This document shows positions 1-10,081 of a DNA stretch of 64,000 nucleotides, piece by piece. The DNA lies in NCBI RefSeq assembly GCF_020687695.1, contig NZ_JAJEWL010000006.1:186001-250000 (forward strand), written 5' to 3'. Within the stretch, counting starts at the first letter, position 1, and the number at the start of each line of letters is the position of its first letter. A program made the translations under genes and the position numbers. The stretch comes from Pusillimonas sp. MFBS29. Its GTDB lineage: Bacteria; Pseudomonadota; Gammaproteobacteria; Burkholderiales; Burkholderiaceae_B. A model generated the notes under the pieces. That model did not search any database and was not told where the DNA came from. It saw only the letters and a program-made list of their open reading frames with translations.

Positions 1-1684
1 GCCCGACGTCAAGGGCGTGCAGATTCCAGCCGCCCTCGGGCGGGCCGCCGGGTCGCCACAGCAATGCAGGCAGCATCAGCAGCCAGGCCATCCGCCGGCC
101 TGGAAAGCCGTAGGGCAAGGTTGCCAGCATCAGGCCCAGTATGGCTACTAGCGTCAGCCACCAGGGCGTAGCCGCCACATTGAAGCTGGCCACCTTCAGT
201 TCAGATAACCAGACCGTGGGAATCATGATGGCATGCAGTGCGGCGTGACCCAGCCAGGCGAAGGCAGATGCGACGGCCTCCAGCCCCGGTACTGCGGCTG
301 CTCCTGCCAGCAGCAGGGCCAGCGGGGTGACCAGCAGGCTGATGACAGGAATGGCATAGGCGTTGACCAGCGGAGATGTCAGCGAAACCTCGTGGAAAAT
401 AATGGCCAGCAAAGGCATCAGCCCTGCGGTAATAGCAAGTTGCAAGCGGGATGCTGTCGACAGCATCCCGCGCAAGCGTTCGCGCTTGCCAGGGCGCGAC
501 CGGCCGACTGCGCTGCCGTACCAGCTGCTGCTGGCCATCAGTATGCAGACCGCGCCGAACGACAGCCAGAAGCCACTGGCACGCAATGCCCAGGGATCCA
601 GCACTACCAGCACAAAGGCCACGACAGCCAGTAGCCTGAACGGCGTCATGTATATCCGTAAGAGATATGTTGCAGCGATCACGGCCAGCATGAAGAAGGT
701 GCGTTGGGCGGGCACCCCCCAGCCCGCAAGCAGGCAGTACAGCCAGGCGATCAGCAAGGCAGCCATGGCCGCAGCCACCTGAGCGGGCAGGCGTTCGGCC
801 AGGGCCGCACCACGCCAGCGCATGCGCCGCCACAGGAATAAGGTCGCCAAGCCGCCCAGGGCGGCAATCATGGTGATGTGCGAGCCGCTGATCGACACCA
901 GATGCGTAATGCCAGTGCGGTTAAAGACTATCCAGTCGGAAGCCGGCACGCTGGCCTGGTCGCCTATGGCAAGCGCAAGCAGCACCGCGCCATAGCGCTT
1001 GTCCTGCAGATAGGGCTGCATGGCGGCGCGCACCCGGTATCTGGCCCTTTGCGCGACGACGGGCAAGCTTGCCCATGGCTCGTCATGCTGATATTTGGGT
1101 GTGCCACGCACATTGCCCAGGGCCCGGATGCCTTGGGCAAAGGCATGGGATTCATAGTCAAAGAGCTGCGGGTTTCGTGTGCCGTGCGGCGGCTTTAGCG
1201 TTAAGGCCATGCGCCATACCTGACCCGGAATCAGCTCGGGAAAATCGGCTGGTGTGCGATCGGCACGTCCATAGGGGCCAGCCCATTTTCCGGCGGACCA
1301 CGACACCTGTATGCGTGACGGCACCCCGTCGGGTATGGAGGAAATCACTTCGGCTTCGAACTGGCGGCTGTCGGGCCCCAGCCTGGGCAGGCCGGCCACC
1401 CGCAGCACGACCCGCGAAACCTTGTTTTCATTATCGAAGTGCAGGGCATCGGCCAGACGGTGTTCAACGCGCACGATGGTCAGCAGCAAGCCTGCTATTG
1501 CCATCCAGAGCGGTGCCAGCAGTTGCCAGCGGCGCCGCACGGGCAAATACCTTCCCGCAAACGCCGTAAATACCGTTGCCGAGAAACACAGGCCCAGCAA
1601 CCAGGCGCGGCCAGGCATCTGCGGCAGGCCATGCACAGCGCCGCTTGCCGCCACGAAGGCCAGCAGGCTCAGGCGTCCGGTCAC
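1..1684 (-). CDS. comEC: ComEC/Rec2 competence DNA-uptake channel, 5' part (cut by window edge)
   Basis: An open frame runs from a GTG at 1684 to the left edge, giving 561 visible residues. The N-terminus is hydrophobic and is followed by a soluble DUF4131-like stretch. A polytopic competence domain carries HLVSISGSHI near residues 261-270 and GWGVPAQRTFF near 320-330, both typical of ComEC. The visible part ends in LHALDVG, the usual opening (LDVGQGD) of the C-terminal metallo-beta-lactamase-like domain, which lies outside the window. ComEC forms the inner-membrane channel that moves single-stranded DNA into the cytoplasm. The GTG start is supported by an AAGGA motif (1692-1696, complement) about 7 bases upstream and an in-frame TGA shortly before it. 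Confidence 0.88.
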   Translation of the reverse strand, partial: MTGRLSLLAFVAASGAVHGLPQMPGRAWLLGLCFSATVFTAFAGRYLPVRRRWQLLAPLWMAIAGLLLTIVRVEHRLADALHFDNENKVSRVVLRVAGLPRLGPDSRQFEAEVISSIPDGVPSRIQVSWSAGKWAGPYGRADRTPADFPELIPGQVWRMALTLKPPHGTRNPQLFDYESHAFAQGIRALGNVRGTPKYQHDEPWASLPVVAQRARYRVRAAMQPYLQDKRYGAVLLALAIGDQASVPASDWIVFNRTGITHLVSISGSHITMIAALGGLATLFLWRRMRWRGAALAERLPAQVAAAMAALLIAWLYCLLAGWGVPAQRTFFMLAVIAATYLLRIYMTPFRLLAVVAFVLVVLDPWALRASGFWLSFGAVCILMASSSWYGSAVGRSRPGKRERLRGMLSTASRLQLAITAGLMPLLAIIFHEVSLTSPLVNAYAIPVISLLVTPLALLLAGAAAVPGLEAVASAFAWLGHAALHAIMIPTVWLSELKVASFNVAATPWWLTLVAILGLMLATLPYGFPGRRMAWLLMLPALLWRPGGPPEGGWNLHALDVG

Positions 1685-1893
1685 AAGAAATTCCTTTAAA
1701 TCTCACAGCGTAAGGGCGGTGGGGCGGGAAATTTGATCCGTGTGCCGTGCATAGCCATATCGGCTAGCACTCATGACAAATGACTAGTCCCATTGCTGCG
1801 GCGGCACTGTTCCACAGAGGAATAGTCCCGCAGGTCGCTGCCACCTATGCTTTAGTCATCTTCATCGTTGATTAGAAAAGGCAGCGCAAAACC
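1685..1893. other. Divergent intergenic region comEC / narK1
   Basis: This 209-base gap must carry the promoters of comEC (leftward) and of the nar block (rightward). I looked for an FNR/Anr box (TTGAT-N4-ATCAA) and found only isolated TTGAT half-sites near 1733 and 1869. No convincing NarL heptamer pair was seen. No -35/-10 pair stood out enough to annotate. Confidence 0.5.
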
Positions 1894-3162
1894 ATGAGCA
1901 GCGCGTCCAGTTCCGGCAAAGCAAATACCGTTCTGATTTCCAGCACCTTCGCCTTCACCGTCTGCTTTGCAGTGTGGATGATGTTTGCCGTGCTGGGTAT
2001 TCCCATCAAAACCCAGCTGAATCTGTCCGAAACCCAGTTTGGTCTGCTGGCGGCCATGCCGGTACTGACTGGTTCGCTGGTGCGAGTACCTTTGGGTATC
2101 TGGACCGACCGCTATGGCGGGCGCATCGTATTTTTCCTGACCATGCTGGTGGCCGTGGTGCCGATATGGCTGATGGCTTATGCCACTGAATATTGGCAGT
2201 TCCTGGTGCTGGCCTTGTTCGTCGGTCTGGTCGGCGGGTCGTTCTCGGTCGGTACGCCTTATGTGGCGCGCTGGTTTCCCCGCAACAAGCAGGGCTTTGC
2301 CATGGGGGTGTTCGGGGCGGGGAACTCGGGTTCGGCCATTACCAAGTTTGTGGCGCCGGCGCTCATCATCGCCGCTGGCGGCGCCTGGACCATCGTTCCC
2401 AAGGTCTATGCGGCAGCACTGCTGGCAACGGCCTTGCTGTTCTGGGTGTTCTCGGCCACCTATCCCTCTCACAACATTGGCAAGAGCGTCGGCCTTAAAG
2501 AGCAGATGAAGGTGCTCAAAGACAGGCGGGTTTGGCGCTATTGCCAGTATTACTCGGTGGTGTTCGGCGGCTATGTCGCGCTGGCCCTGTGGATGACCAA
2601 GTACTACATCGGCGAGTACGGCTTCGATATTCAGGTCGCCGCCTTCCTGGCCGCCTGCTTCTCGTTGCCCGGTGGTGTGCTGCGCGCCCTGGGTGGCTGG
2701 ATTTCCGACCGCTACGGGGCATACAAGACCACCTGGTGGGTCATGTGGGTGTGCTGGGTAGCGTTCTTTTTGCTCAGCTATCCCCAGACTGAATTCACGA
2801 TACAGACGGCCACGGGGCCACAGACTTTCCATATTGCCCTGGGCCCTACATCCTTCACCGTGCTGATGTTTGTGGTGGGTATTGCCATGGCCATAGGCAA
2901 GGCGTCGGTGTTCAAGTTCATCTCTGATGAATTCACCGACAACATCGGCGCCGTCTCGGGCATTGTCGGCCTGGCGGGCGGCCTGGGCGGCTTTGTATTG
3001 CCGATTATGTTTGGCGCGCTGCTTGATATCACTGGCATTCGTTCCAGCAGCTTCATGTTGATGTACGGCACGGTTTGCGTGTCGCTGGTATGGATGCATT
3101 ACAGCTTCCGGCCTTCACTGGGCCAGGGCAGCGAAGCCGGTGCACTGGGCAACACGGCCTGA
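1894..3162 (+). CDS. narK1: Nitrate/nitrite MFS transporter, NarK1 type
   Basis: A 422-residue protein with about 12 membrane segments, of the nitrate/nitrite porter family of the MFS. It carries the family signature around residues 113-130 (GGSFSVGTPYVARWFPRN) and a second glycine-rich signature near 359-370 (GGLGGFVLPIMFG). By family knowledge NarK1-type proteins import nitrate with protons, feeding the cytoplasmic active site of NarG. It is first in the nar block, 54 bases ahead of a second, divergent narK. The K1 assignment comes from order and sequence type; direction of transport is not visible in the sequence. Confidence 0.9.
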   Translation: MSSASSSGKANTVLISSTFAFTVCFAVWMMFAVLGIPIKTQLNLSETQFGLLAAMPVLTGSLVRVPLGIWTDRYGGRIVFFLTMLVAVVPIWLMAYATEYWQFLVLALFVGLVGGSFSVGTPYVARWFPRNKQGFAMGVFGAGNSGSAITKFVAPALIIAAGGAWTIVPKVYAAALLATALLFWVFSATYPSHNIGKSVGLKEQMKVLKDRRVWRYCQYYSVVFGGYVALALWMTKYYIGEYGFDIQVAAFLAACFSLPGGVLRALGGWISDRYGAYKTTWWVMWVCWVAFFLLSYPQTEFTIQTATGPQTFHIALGPTSFTVLMFVVGIAMAIGKASVFKFISDEFTDNIGAVSGIVGLAGGLGGFVLPIMFGALLDITGIRSSSFMLMYGTVCVSLVWMHYSFRPSLGQGSEAGALGNTA

Positions 3163-3216
3163 TTCTCCCGGGCGCCGCCTGGTGTCCGGCCTATTCTTTC
3201 TTCAGTGAGTGCAATC

Positions 3217-4602
3217 ATGAGCAGTCAAGTCCTTACTCGTTGGGACCCCGAGAATGTGGTGTTCTGGAAATCTACCGGTTCACGGGTGGCGCACCGTAAT
3301 CTGTGGATCTCGATCCCTGCGCTGATGCTGGCCTTCAGTATCTGGATGCTTTGGAGCGTGGTAGTGGTGAATCTGGACCGCGCCGGCTTCCAGTTTTCCA
3401 AGAATCAGCTGTTCTGGCTGACGGCGTTGCCAGCGCTGTCGGGCGCGACACTGCGCATCTTCTATTCCTTTCTGGTGCCCATCTTTGGTGGACGGCGCTG
3501 GACGGCTATTTCCACCGCGACCTTGCTGATACCCGCGCTGGGTATGGGTTTTGCGCTGCGCGACCCGTCCACGTCTTATCCCATGCTGCTGGCGCTTGCG
3601 CTGCTGTGCGGCCTGGGCGGCGGGAACTTCAGCTCCAGCATGGCCAACATCAGTTTCTTTTTTCCCAAGTCCAAGAAGGGGCTGGCCACTGGCCTGAATG
3701 CCGGCGTGGGTAATCTGGGTGTGTCGATTGCCCAGTTTGTCGTGCCGCTGGTCATTTCGGTGGGCGTGTTCGGCGCACTGGGTGGTGCGCCACAGACCTA
3801 CACGGCCGATGGTGTCGAACATAGCCTCTGGCTGCAGAATGCCGGCTTTATCTGGGTGCCTGTCATATTGGCGGCGTCGATCGCAGCCTGGTTCGGCATG
3901 AATGATATTGCCGAGGCCAGGGCCTCGTTTGCCGATCAGGCGGTGATTTTCCGACGCAAGCACAATTGGCTGATGTGCTGGCTGTATGTGGGAACCTTCG
4001 GTTCATTCATCGGGTTTGCGGCAGGCTTTGCCATGCTGACCAAGACCCTGTTCCCCGCAGTCGATCCCATGGCCTACGCCTTCCTGGGCCCGCTGGTCGG
4101 CTCACTGACGCGTCCGCTGGGCGGCTGGGTATCCGACAAACTGGGCGGTGCGCGCGTTACCTATTACACCTTTCTGGGCATGATTGCTGCCGTCGTGGGT
4201 CTGCTGTTCTTTATTCCGGCCGATGGGCAGGCAGGTAATTTCTCCGGATTCCTGGCGCTCTTCGTCGTGCTGTTCGCCCTGACCGGCATAGGCAACGGCT
4301 CCGCTTTCCGCATGATACCGGTCATCTTCCTGACCGAGCGCCAGCGCGCCGCTCAGGGCCGGGGCGAAGAAGCAGCCCGGCAGGCCGTTATCGACGCCGG
4401 CAAGGAGTCGGCGGCCGTGCTGGGATTCTCCGGAGCCATAGGTGCCTATGGCGGCTTCTTCATCCCGAGAAGCTTTGGCACATCGATAGATCTTACCGGC
4501 GGGGTGTCTGCAGCCTTGTTCTGCTTCATTGCGTTTTATATCAGCTGCGTAGGCATTACCTGGTGGTTCTACTCACGCAAGAACGCTGCCATGCCATGCT
4601 GA
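3217..4602 (+). CDS. narK2: Nitrate/nitrite MFS antiporter, NarK2 type
   Basis: A 461-residue MFS protein with the nitrate-porter signature GGGNFSSSMANISFFFP near residues 134-150 and GNGSAFRMIPVIF near 357. It is longer than NarK1, with an N-terminal cytoplasmic stretch (about residues 1-27) before the first membrane helix. The NarK2 type is generally a nitrate/nitrite exchanger that removes nitrite made by NarGHI. I chose ATG 3217; an in-frame GTG at 3205 would add four residues. Tandem NarK1 and NarK2 ahead of narGHJI is known from Pseudomonas and other denitrifiers. Confidence 0.88.
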   Translation: MSSQVLTRWDPENVVFWKSTGSRVAHRNLWISIPALMLAFSIWMLWSVVVVNLDRAGFQFSKNQLFWLTALPALSGATLRIFYSFLVPIFGGRRWTAISTATLLIPALGMGFALRDPSTSYPMLLALALLCGLGGGNFSSSMANISFFFPKSKKGLATGLNAGVGNLGVSIAQFVVPLVISVGVFGALGGAPQTYTADGVEHSLWLQNAGFIWVPVILAASIAAWFGMNDIAEARASFADQAVIFRRKHNWLMCWLYVGTFGSFIGFAAGFAMLTKTLFPAVDPMAYAFLGPLVGSLTRPLGGWVSDKLGGARVTYYTFLGMIAAVVGLLFFIPADGQAGNFSGFLALFVVLFALTGIGNGSAFRMIPVIFLTERQRAAQGRGEEAARQAVIDAGKESAAVLGFSGAIGAYGGFFIPRSFGTSIDLTGGVSAALFCFIAFYISCVGITWWFYSRKNAAMPC

Positions 4603-4760
4603 AGGCCCGAGGTGACTAGTTCATATGGACTATGGCTGCTCGTCACTTTGCACTGGCCATATTCCCATACCGACGAATAGATCGTATCTCGATAAATAAA
4701 TACAGTAACCACATACATAAAAGCTACAGCGCCGATCTCCTCGGCAGTACGGAGAAATGA

Positions 4761-7700
4761 ATGAGCCACTTCCTCGACCGACTGAAATTCATGTCACGTG
4801 TCCAGTCCACCTTTTCGGGAGGGCATGGCGAAGTCGTCAATGAAGACCGCAAATGGGAAAACACCTATCGCAGCCGCTGGCAGCACGACAAAATCGTGCG
4901 TTCCACCCACGGTGTGAACTGCACGGGTTCCTGTTCCTGGAAAATCTATGTCAAGAACGGCCTGATTACCTGGGAAACGCAGCAAACCGACTATCCGCGC
5001 ACCCGACCAGACCTTCCCAACCACGAACCCCGTGGTTGCCCGCGTGGCGCCTCGTACAGCTGGTATGTGTATTCGGCACAGCGCGTGAAATATCCCATGA
5101 TACGCGGTCGCCTCATGGCCATGTGGCGCGAGGCGCGCAAAACCATGGACCCGGTCAGCGCGTGGGCATCGATCAGCCAAAACCCCGATAAGGCCAGGCA
5201 CTACAAGTCCGTGCGTGGCCTGGGCGGCTTTGTGCGTGCCGACTGGGATACTGCCATGGAGATCGTCGCCGCCGCCAATGCCTACACCATAGACAAATTC
5301 GGCCCGGACCGCATCGTGGGCTTCTCTCCCATACCGGCCATGAGCATGGTCAGCTACGCCGCCGGTTCGCGTTACCTTAGCCTGATAGGCGGGGTATGCC
5401 TGAGCTTCTATGACTGGTATTGCGATCTGCCGCCCGCCAGCCCCCAGGTGTGGGGCGAGCAGACCGACGTTGCCGAATCGGCCGACTGGTACAACTCGAC
5501 CTATCTGATGGTGTGGGGCTCTAACGTACCCCAGACGCGCACGCCCGATGCGCACTTCTATACCGAAGTCCGCTACAAGGGCACCAAAACGGTTGCGGTG
5601 TCCAGCGACTTTGGTGAAATGGTGAAGTTCGGCGATATATGGCTGGCGCCCAAGCAGGGTACCGATGCAGCGCTAGCCATGGCCATGGGTCACGTAATCC
5701 TGAAGGAATTCCACCTTTCCGGGCAGTCCGATTACTTCCGCGACTACGCTCGCCAGTACACCGACATGCCCATGCTGGTCATGCTCAGGCAGCACGAAGG
5801 CAAGCTCGTACCCGACCATTTCCTGCGGGCTTCGCACCTGAACAATGCGCTGGGCCAGGACAACAATCCTGAATGGAAGACCCTGCTGATAGACGAACTT
5901 ACCGGTGAACTGGTGGTTCCCAACGGCACCATAGGCTTGCGCTGGGGCGAAGCAAGCGCCGGGTCGGGCGGCAAGGCAGGGCGCTGGAACCTCGAACTGA
6001 AGGATGCCGCCAGCGGTCAGGAAATCGTGCCCAGGCTCAGCCTGATCGACGGCTACGATTCCGTTGCCGATGTGGCCTTCCCGTATTTCGCGGGTGATCA
6101 CGATGACGTCCTGATACGGCGTGTGCCGGTCAAAGAGCTGCTGCTGGCCGATGGCACCACCGCGCTGGTGGCCACGGTATACGATCTGCAAATGGCAAGC
6201 TACGGAGTCGATGCCGGCCTGGGCGGCCCGAACGTGGCCGCCGATTTCGATGACGACATCCCTTATACCCCTGCATGGCAGGAAAAATACACCACCGTCC
6301 CGCGCGAACGCGTGGTGCAGGTGGCCCGCGAGTTCGCCCAGAATGCCCACGACACCCACGGCAAATCCATGGTCATTGTCGGTGCCGGTCTTAACCACTG
6401 GTATCACATGGATATGGCGTATCGCGGCATCATCAATATGCTGGTCATGTGCGGTTGCGTGGGGCAAAGCGGAGGCGGCTGGGCCCACTATGTGGGGCAG
6501 GAGAAGCTGCGCCCGCAAACCGGCTGGGCACCGCTGGCATTTGCGCTTGACTGGTCCCGTCCGCCGCGCCAGATGAATGGCACATCTTTCTTCTACGCCC
6601 ACAGCAATCAGTGGCGGCATGAAAAACTGGGGGTGGATGAGGTCCTGTCATCCACGGCCAATGCGGCTGACTATGACAAGCTCAGCATGATAGACCTGAA
6701 CGCCAAATCCGAGCGCATGGGCTGGCTGCCTTCCGCACCCCAGCTGGAAACCAATCCGCTCGACGTTGTCGCTCAGGCGCAGGCACAGGGCGAAGACCCT
6801 GTAGCCTACACCGTCCAGGCCCTGAAAAGCGGCAAGCTCAACATGAGCTGCGACGATCCCGACAATCCGGCCAACTTTCCGCGCAATATGTTTGTATGGC
6901 GTTCGAACTTGCTGGGTTCCAGCGGCAAGGGGCACGAGTACCTGCTCAAGTACCTGCTTGGCACGCAGAATGCCGTATTCAGCGATGCAAGCCATGCCAT
7001 CAAGCCTTCCGAGGTTCGTTTCCGTGAAGAGGGCGCACAGGGCAAGCTCGACCTGCTCACCGTGCTCGACTTTCGCATGAGTACCACCTGTCTTTATGGC
7101 GACATTGTTTTGCCTACGGCAACCTGGTACGAAAAAGACGACTTGAACACCTCCGACATGCATCCCTTCATTCACCCGCTCAGCGAGGCGGTGCAGCCTT
7201 TGTGGGAAAGCAAGAGCGACTGGGAAATCTACAAGCTGCTGGCGCAGAAATTCAGCGAGATCGGCGGCGAGCATCTGGGCACGCGCAACGATATCGTGCT
7301 GGCGCCGCTTATGCACGACACGCCCGGAGAGCTGGGCCAGCCATTTGAGCCGCAAGACTGGAAGCATGGCGAATGCGACCTTATCCCCGGCAAGACCGCG
7401 CCCACCATGACGGTTGTCGAGCGCAACTATCGGGACATCTATCGCAAGTTCACGTCGGTGGGTCCCTTGCTCGACAAGCTGGGCAACGGCGGCAAGGGTA
7501 TAGGCTGGAACACCGGGCACGAGGTCAAGGAACTGGGCGGCATCAACAAGCTGGTGTCCGAGCCGGGCGTCAGCCTGGGCCGGCCCAGGCTGGATACAGC
7601 CATAGACGCGGCCGAAATGATCCTGACCTTTGCTCCCGAAACCAATGGTCATGTGTCGCTCAAGGCCTGGCGGGCCTTGTCCAAAATTACCGGTATTGAT

Positions 7701-8504
7701 CACGATCACCTGGCACTGGGCCGCGAGCACGACAAGATCCGCTTTCGTGACATACAGGCGCAGCCGCGCAAGATTATTTCCTCGCCCACCTGGTCGGGTG
7801 TTGAAAGCGAAGAGGTCAGCTATAACGCGGGATACACCAATGTGCATGAGCTGATTCCCTGGCGCACGCTGACCGGTCGCCAGCAGTTCTACCAGGATCA
7901 TCGCTGGATGCTGGATTTCGGCGAAGGCTTTTGCGTATACAAGCCCGCAGTCGACACCAAAACAGTGCAGCCCATGCTGAACCGCTATTCCAATGGCGAG
8001 CACGAACTGGTGCTGAACTGGATCACGCCGCACCAGAAGTGGGGCATACACAGCACCTATTCCGACAATCTGCGCATGCTCACGCTCAGTCGCGGCGGAC
8101 CCCACGTCTGGGTTTCCGAGATCGAGGCGAAACAGGCTGGCCTGGTCGATAACGACTGGGTGGAAGTCTTCAACGTCAATGGTGTCGTGACTGCCAGGCT
8201 GGTGGTCAGTCAGCGCGTGCCGGTGGGCATGTGCCTGATGTACCACGCCCAGGAAAAAATCGTGAATGTGCCGGGTGCGCAAACCAGCGGCAAGCGTGGT
8301 GGCATACACAACTCGGTGACGCGTGCGGTGCTCAAGCCCACGCACATGATAGGAGGGTATGCCCAACAGGCCTACGGCTTTAATTACTACGGCACAGTGG
8401 GCAGCAATCGCGATGAGTTCGTGGTGCTCCGGAAAATGACAAAGATCGACTGGATGGAAGGTCCGCTCGAACAGGAAGCAATGGACGAAGGAGCAGAAAA
8501 ATGA
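4761..8504 (+). CDS. narG: Respiratory nitrate reductase alpha subunit NarG
   Basis: A 1247-residue molybdenum bis-MGD catalytic subunit that reduces nitrate to nitrite on the cytoplasmic side of the membrane. The FS0 iron-sulfur ligands are visible as H50, C54, C58 and C93, in the same spacing as E. coli NarG. The segment YDWYCDLPPASPQVWGEQTD, where the Mo-ligand aspartate lies in this family, is intact. No twin-arginine export signal with a cleavage site is seen, as expected for NarG. A GGAG at 4751-4754 sits 6 bases before the ATG, and a small GCCGA/TCGGC hairpin (4731-4745) lies just before it. The stop overlaps the narH start by 4 bases. The 158-base gap after narK2 could hold a second promoter. 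Confidence 0.98.
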   Translation: MSHFLDRLKFMSRVQSTFSGGHGEVVNEDRKWENTYRSRWQHDKIVRSTHGVNCTGSCSWKIYVKNGLITWETQQTDYPRTRPDLPNHEPRGCPRGASYSWYVYSAQRVKYPMIRGRLMAMWREARKTMDPVSAWASISQNPDKARHYKSVRGLGGFVRADWDTAMEIVAAANAYTIDKFGPDRIVGFSPIPAMSMVSYAAGSRYLSLIGGVCLSFYDWYCDLPPASPQVWGEQTDVAESADWYNSTYLMVWGSNVPQTRTPDAHFYTEVRYKGTKTVAVSSDFGEMVKFGDIWLAPKQGTDAALAMAMGHVILKEFHLSGQSDYFRDYARQYTDMPMLVMLRQHEGKLVPDHFLRASHLNNALGQDNNPEWKTLLIDELTGELVVPNGTIGLRWGEASAGSGGKAGRWNLELKDAASGQEIVPRLSLIDGYDSVADVAFPYFAGDHDDVLIRRVPVKELLLADGTTALVATVYDLQMASYGVDAGLGGPNVAADFDDDIPYTPAWQEKYTTVPRERVVQVAREFAQNAHDTHGKSMVIVGAGLNHWYHMDMAYRGIINMLVMCGCVGQSGGGWAHYVGQEKLRPQTGWAPLAFALDWSRPPRQMNGTSFFYAHSNQWRHEKLGVDEVLSSTANAADYDKLSMIDLNAKSERMGWLPSAPQLETNPLDVVAQAQAQGEDPVAYTVQALKSGKLNMSCDDPDNPANFPRNMFVWRSNLLGSSGKGHEYLLKYLLGTQNAVFSDASHAIKPSEVRFREEGAQGKLDLLTVLDFRMSTTCLYGDIVLPTATWYEKDDLNTSDMHPFIHPLSEAVQPLWESKSDWEIYKLLAQKFSEIGGEHLGTRNDIVLAPLMHDTPGELGQPFEPQDWKHGECDLIPGKTAPTMTVVERNYRDIYRKFTSVGPLLDKLGNGGKGIGWNTGHEVKELGGINKLVSEPGVSLGRPRLDTAIDAAEMILTFAPETNGHVSLKAWRALSKITGIDHDHLALGREHDKIRFRDIQAQPRKIISSPTWSGVESEEVSYNAGYTNVHELIPWRTLTGRQQFYQDHRWMLDFGEGFCVYKPAVDTKTVQPMLNRYSNGEHELVLNWITPHQKWGIHSTYSDNLRMLTLSRGGPHVWVSEIEAKQAGLVDNDWVEVFNVNGVVTARLVVSQRVPVGMCLMYHAQEKIVNVPGAQTSGKRGGIHNSVTRAVLKPTHMIGGYAQQAYGFNYYGTVGSNRDEFVVLRKMTKIDWMEGPLEQEAMDEGAEK

Positions 8505-10072
8505 AGATCCGTGCACAAATCGGCATGGTGCTGAATCTGGACAAATGCATAGGCTGTCATACGTGCTCGGTCACGTGCAAGAATGTCTGGACCAGCCGCG
8601 ACGGCGTTGAATATGCATGGTTCAACAATGTAGAAACCAAACCCGGTGTCGGCTATCCCAAGGAGTGGGAAAACCAGAAAAAATGGAAGGGCGGCTGGAT
8701 CCGCAACGCTCAAGGCAAGCTGCAGCCGCGCCAGGGCGGCAAGCTGCGGATATTGGCCAACCTGTTCGCCAACCCGAATCTGCCCCAGGTCGACGATTAC
8801 TACGAACCCTTCACTTACGACTACGAACATCTGCAGAACGCGCCGCTCAGCCAGACGCCTCCCACGGCGCGCCCCATCTCTGTACTTACGGGCCAGAAGA
8901 TGGAAAAAATTACCTGGGGTCCCAACTGGGAGGATGATCTGGGCGGCGAGTTTGCCGAGCGCAGCAAGGATGCCTTGTTCGAGGGCGTGCAAAAGGAAAT
9001 GTATTCCACGTTCGAGAATACCTTCATGATGTACCTGCCGCGCTTGTGCGAGCACTGTCTGAATCCGACCTGCGTGGCCAGCTGTCCTTCGGGCTCTATT
9101 TACAAGCGCGAAGACGACGGCATCGTCCTGGTCGACCAGGACAAGTGCCGGGGCTGGCGCATGTGCATTTCGGGCTGTCCTTATAAAAAGGTGTATTACA
9201 ACTGGGAAAGCGGCAAGGCTGAAAAATGCACCTTCTGTTATCCGCGCATCGAGGCCGGGGAGCCCACGGTCTGCTCTGAAACCTGTGTAGGGCGCATCCG
9301 CTACCTGGGCGTGTTGCTGTACGACACCGATCAGATTGAGCGCGCGGCATCGACACCCGATGAGCAAGACCTTTACGAAGAGCAGCTGGGCGTCTTTCTT
9401 GATCCGCACTCGCCTGAAGTCATCGCCGAGGCCCGCAAGCAGGGCATACCCGAAAGCTGGCTTAAGGCCGCACGCAGTTCACCTGTGTACAAGATGGCGT
9501 GCGAATGGAAGGTGGCGTTTCCGCTGCACCCGGAATACCGTACGCTGCCCATGGTGTGGTATATCCCGCCGCTGTCGCCCATACAGTCGGCGGCTGAAGC
9601 CGGCCGCATGCCGCACACCACCTTCGGCGTCAATGGCGTGATCCCCGATGTGGACAGCCTGCGCATACCGGTGCGCTATCTGGCCAACCTGCTGACTGCC
9701 GGCAAAGAGGAACCCGTGGTGCATGCGCTCAAGCGGATGCTGGCCATGCGTGCCTACAAACGTTCCGAAACCGTGCATGGCGTAAGCGATACCTCGGTAC
9801 TTGATGCCGTTGGGCTCGATGCCGCAACAGTCGAGGATATGTACCAGATCATGGCCATTGCCAACTACGAAGACCGGTTCGTCATTCCGACCAGCCACAA
9901 GGAAATGGTCGAAGACAGCTTTAACGAGAAAGGCAGCTGCGGTTTCACTTTCGGCAATGGCTGCTCCGGCGGCGTTTCCGAACCCGGTCTTTTCGGCCGC
10001 AAGCCGCAAGGCAGCAAGATCTTTACGGAAATGCCCAAGTCGCGCAAAAAGCCGACTGTGGTCGCCAGGTAG
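8501..10072 (+). CDS. narH: Respiratory nitrate reductase beta subunit NarH
   Basis: A 523-residue electron-transfer subunit carrying four iron-sulfur clusters. Cysteine groups are visible at residues 16-26 (CIGCHTCSVTC), from about 183 (CEHCLNPTCVASC), then CRGWRMCISGCPYKK, and CTFCYPRIEAGEPTVCSETC. The tryptophan in CRGW replaces a cysteine and marks the [3Fe-4S] site typical of NarH. The ATG overlaps the narG stop (ATGA), so the two are probably translationally coupled. It relays electrons from NarI haem to NarG. Confidence 0.98.
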   Translation: MKIRAQIGMVLNLDKCIGCHTCSVTCKNVWTSRDGVEYAWFNNVETKPGVGYPKEWENQKKWKGGWIRNAQGKLQPRQGGKLRILANLFANPNLPQVDDYYEPFTYDYEHLQNAPLSQTPPTARPISVLTGQKMEKITWGPNWEDDLGGEFAERSKDALFEGVQKEMYSTFENTFMMYLPRLCEHCLNPTCVASCPSGSIYKREDDGIVLVDQDKCRGWRMCISGCPYKKVYYNWESGKAEKCTFCYPRIEAGEPTVCSETCVGRIRYLGVLLYDTDQIERAASTPDEQDLYEEQLGVFLDPHSPEVIAEARKQGIPESWLKAARSSPVYKMACEWKVAFPLHPEYRTLPMVWYIPPLSPIQSAAEAGRMPHTTFGVNGVIPDVDSLRIPVRYLANLLTAGKEEPVVHALKRMLAMRAYKRSETVHGVSDTSVLDAVGLDAATVEDMYQIMAIANYEDRFVIPTSHKEMVEDSFNEKGSCGFTFGNGCSGGVSEPGLFGRKPQGSKIFTEMPKSRKKPTVVAR

Positions 10073-10081
10073 GAGTTCATC

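Noticed and set aside
1685-1893. FNR box upstream of narK1
   Set aside because: Only TTGAT half-sites occur; the second half does not match.
1852-3099. Long minus-strand open frame opposite narK1
   Set aside because: It is a GC-driven shadow: low-complexity, histidine/arginine-rich translation with no motif, while the plus strand encodes a clear NarK.
6648-8516. 622-codon minus-strand open frame opposite narG
   Set aside because: Shadow frame of narG; no recognisable domain, and narG motifs cover the region on the plus strand.
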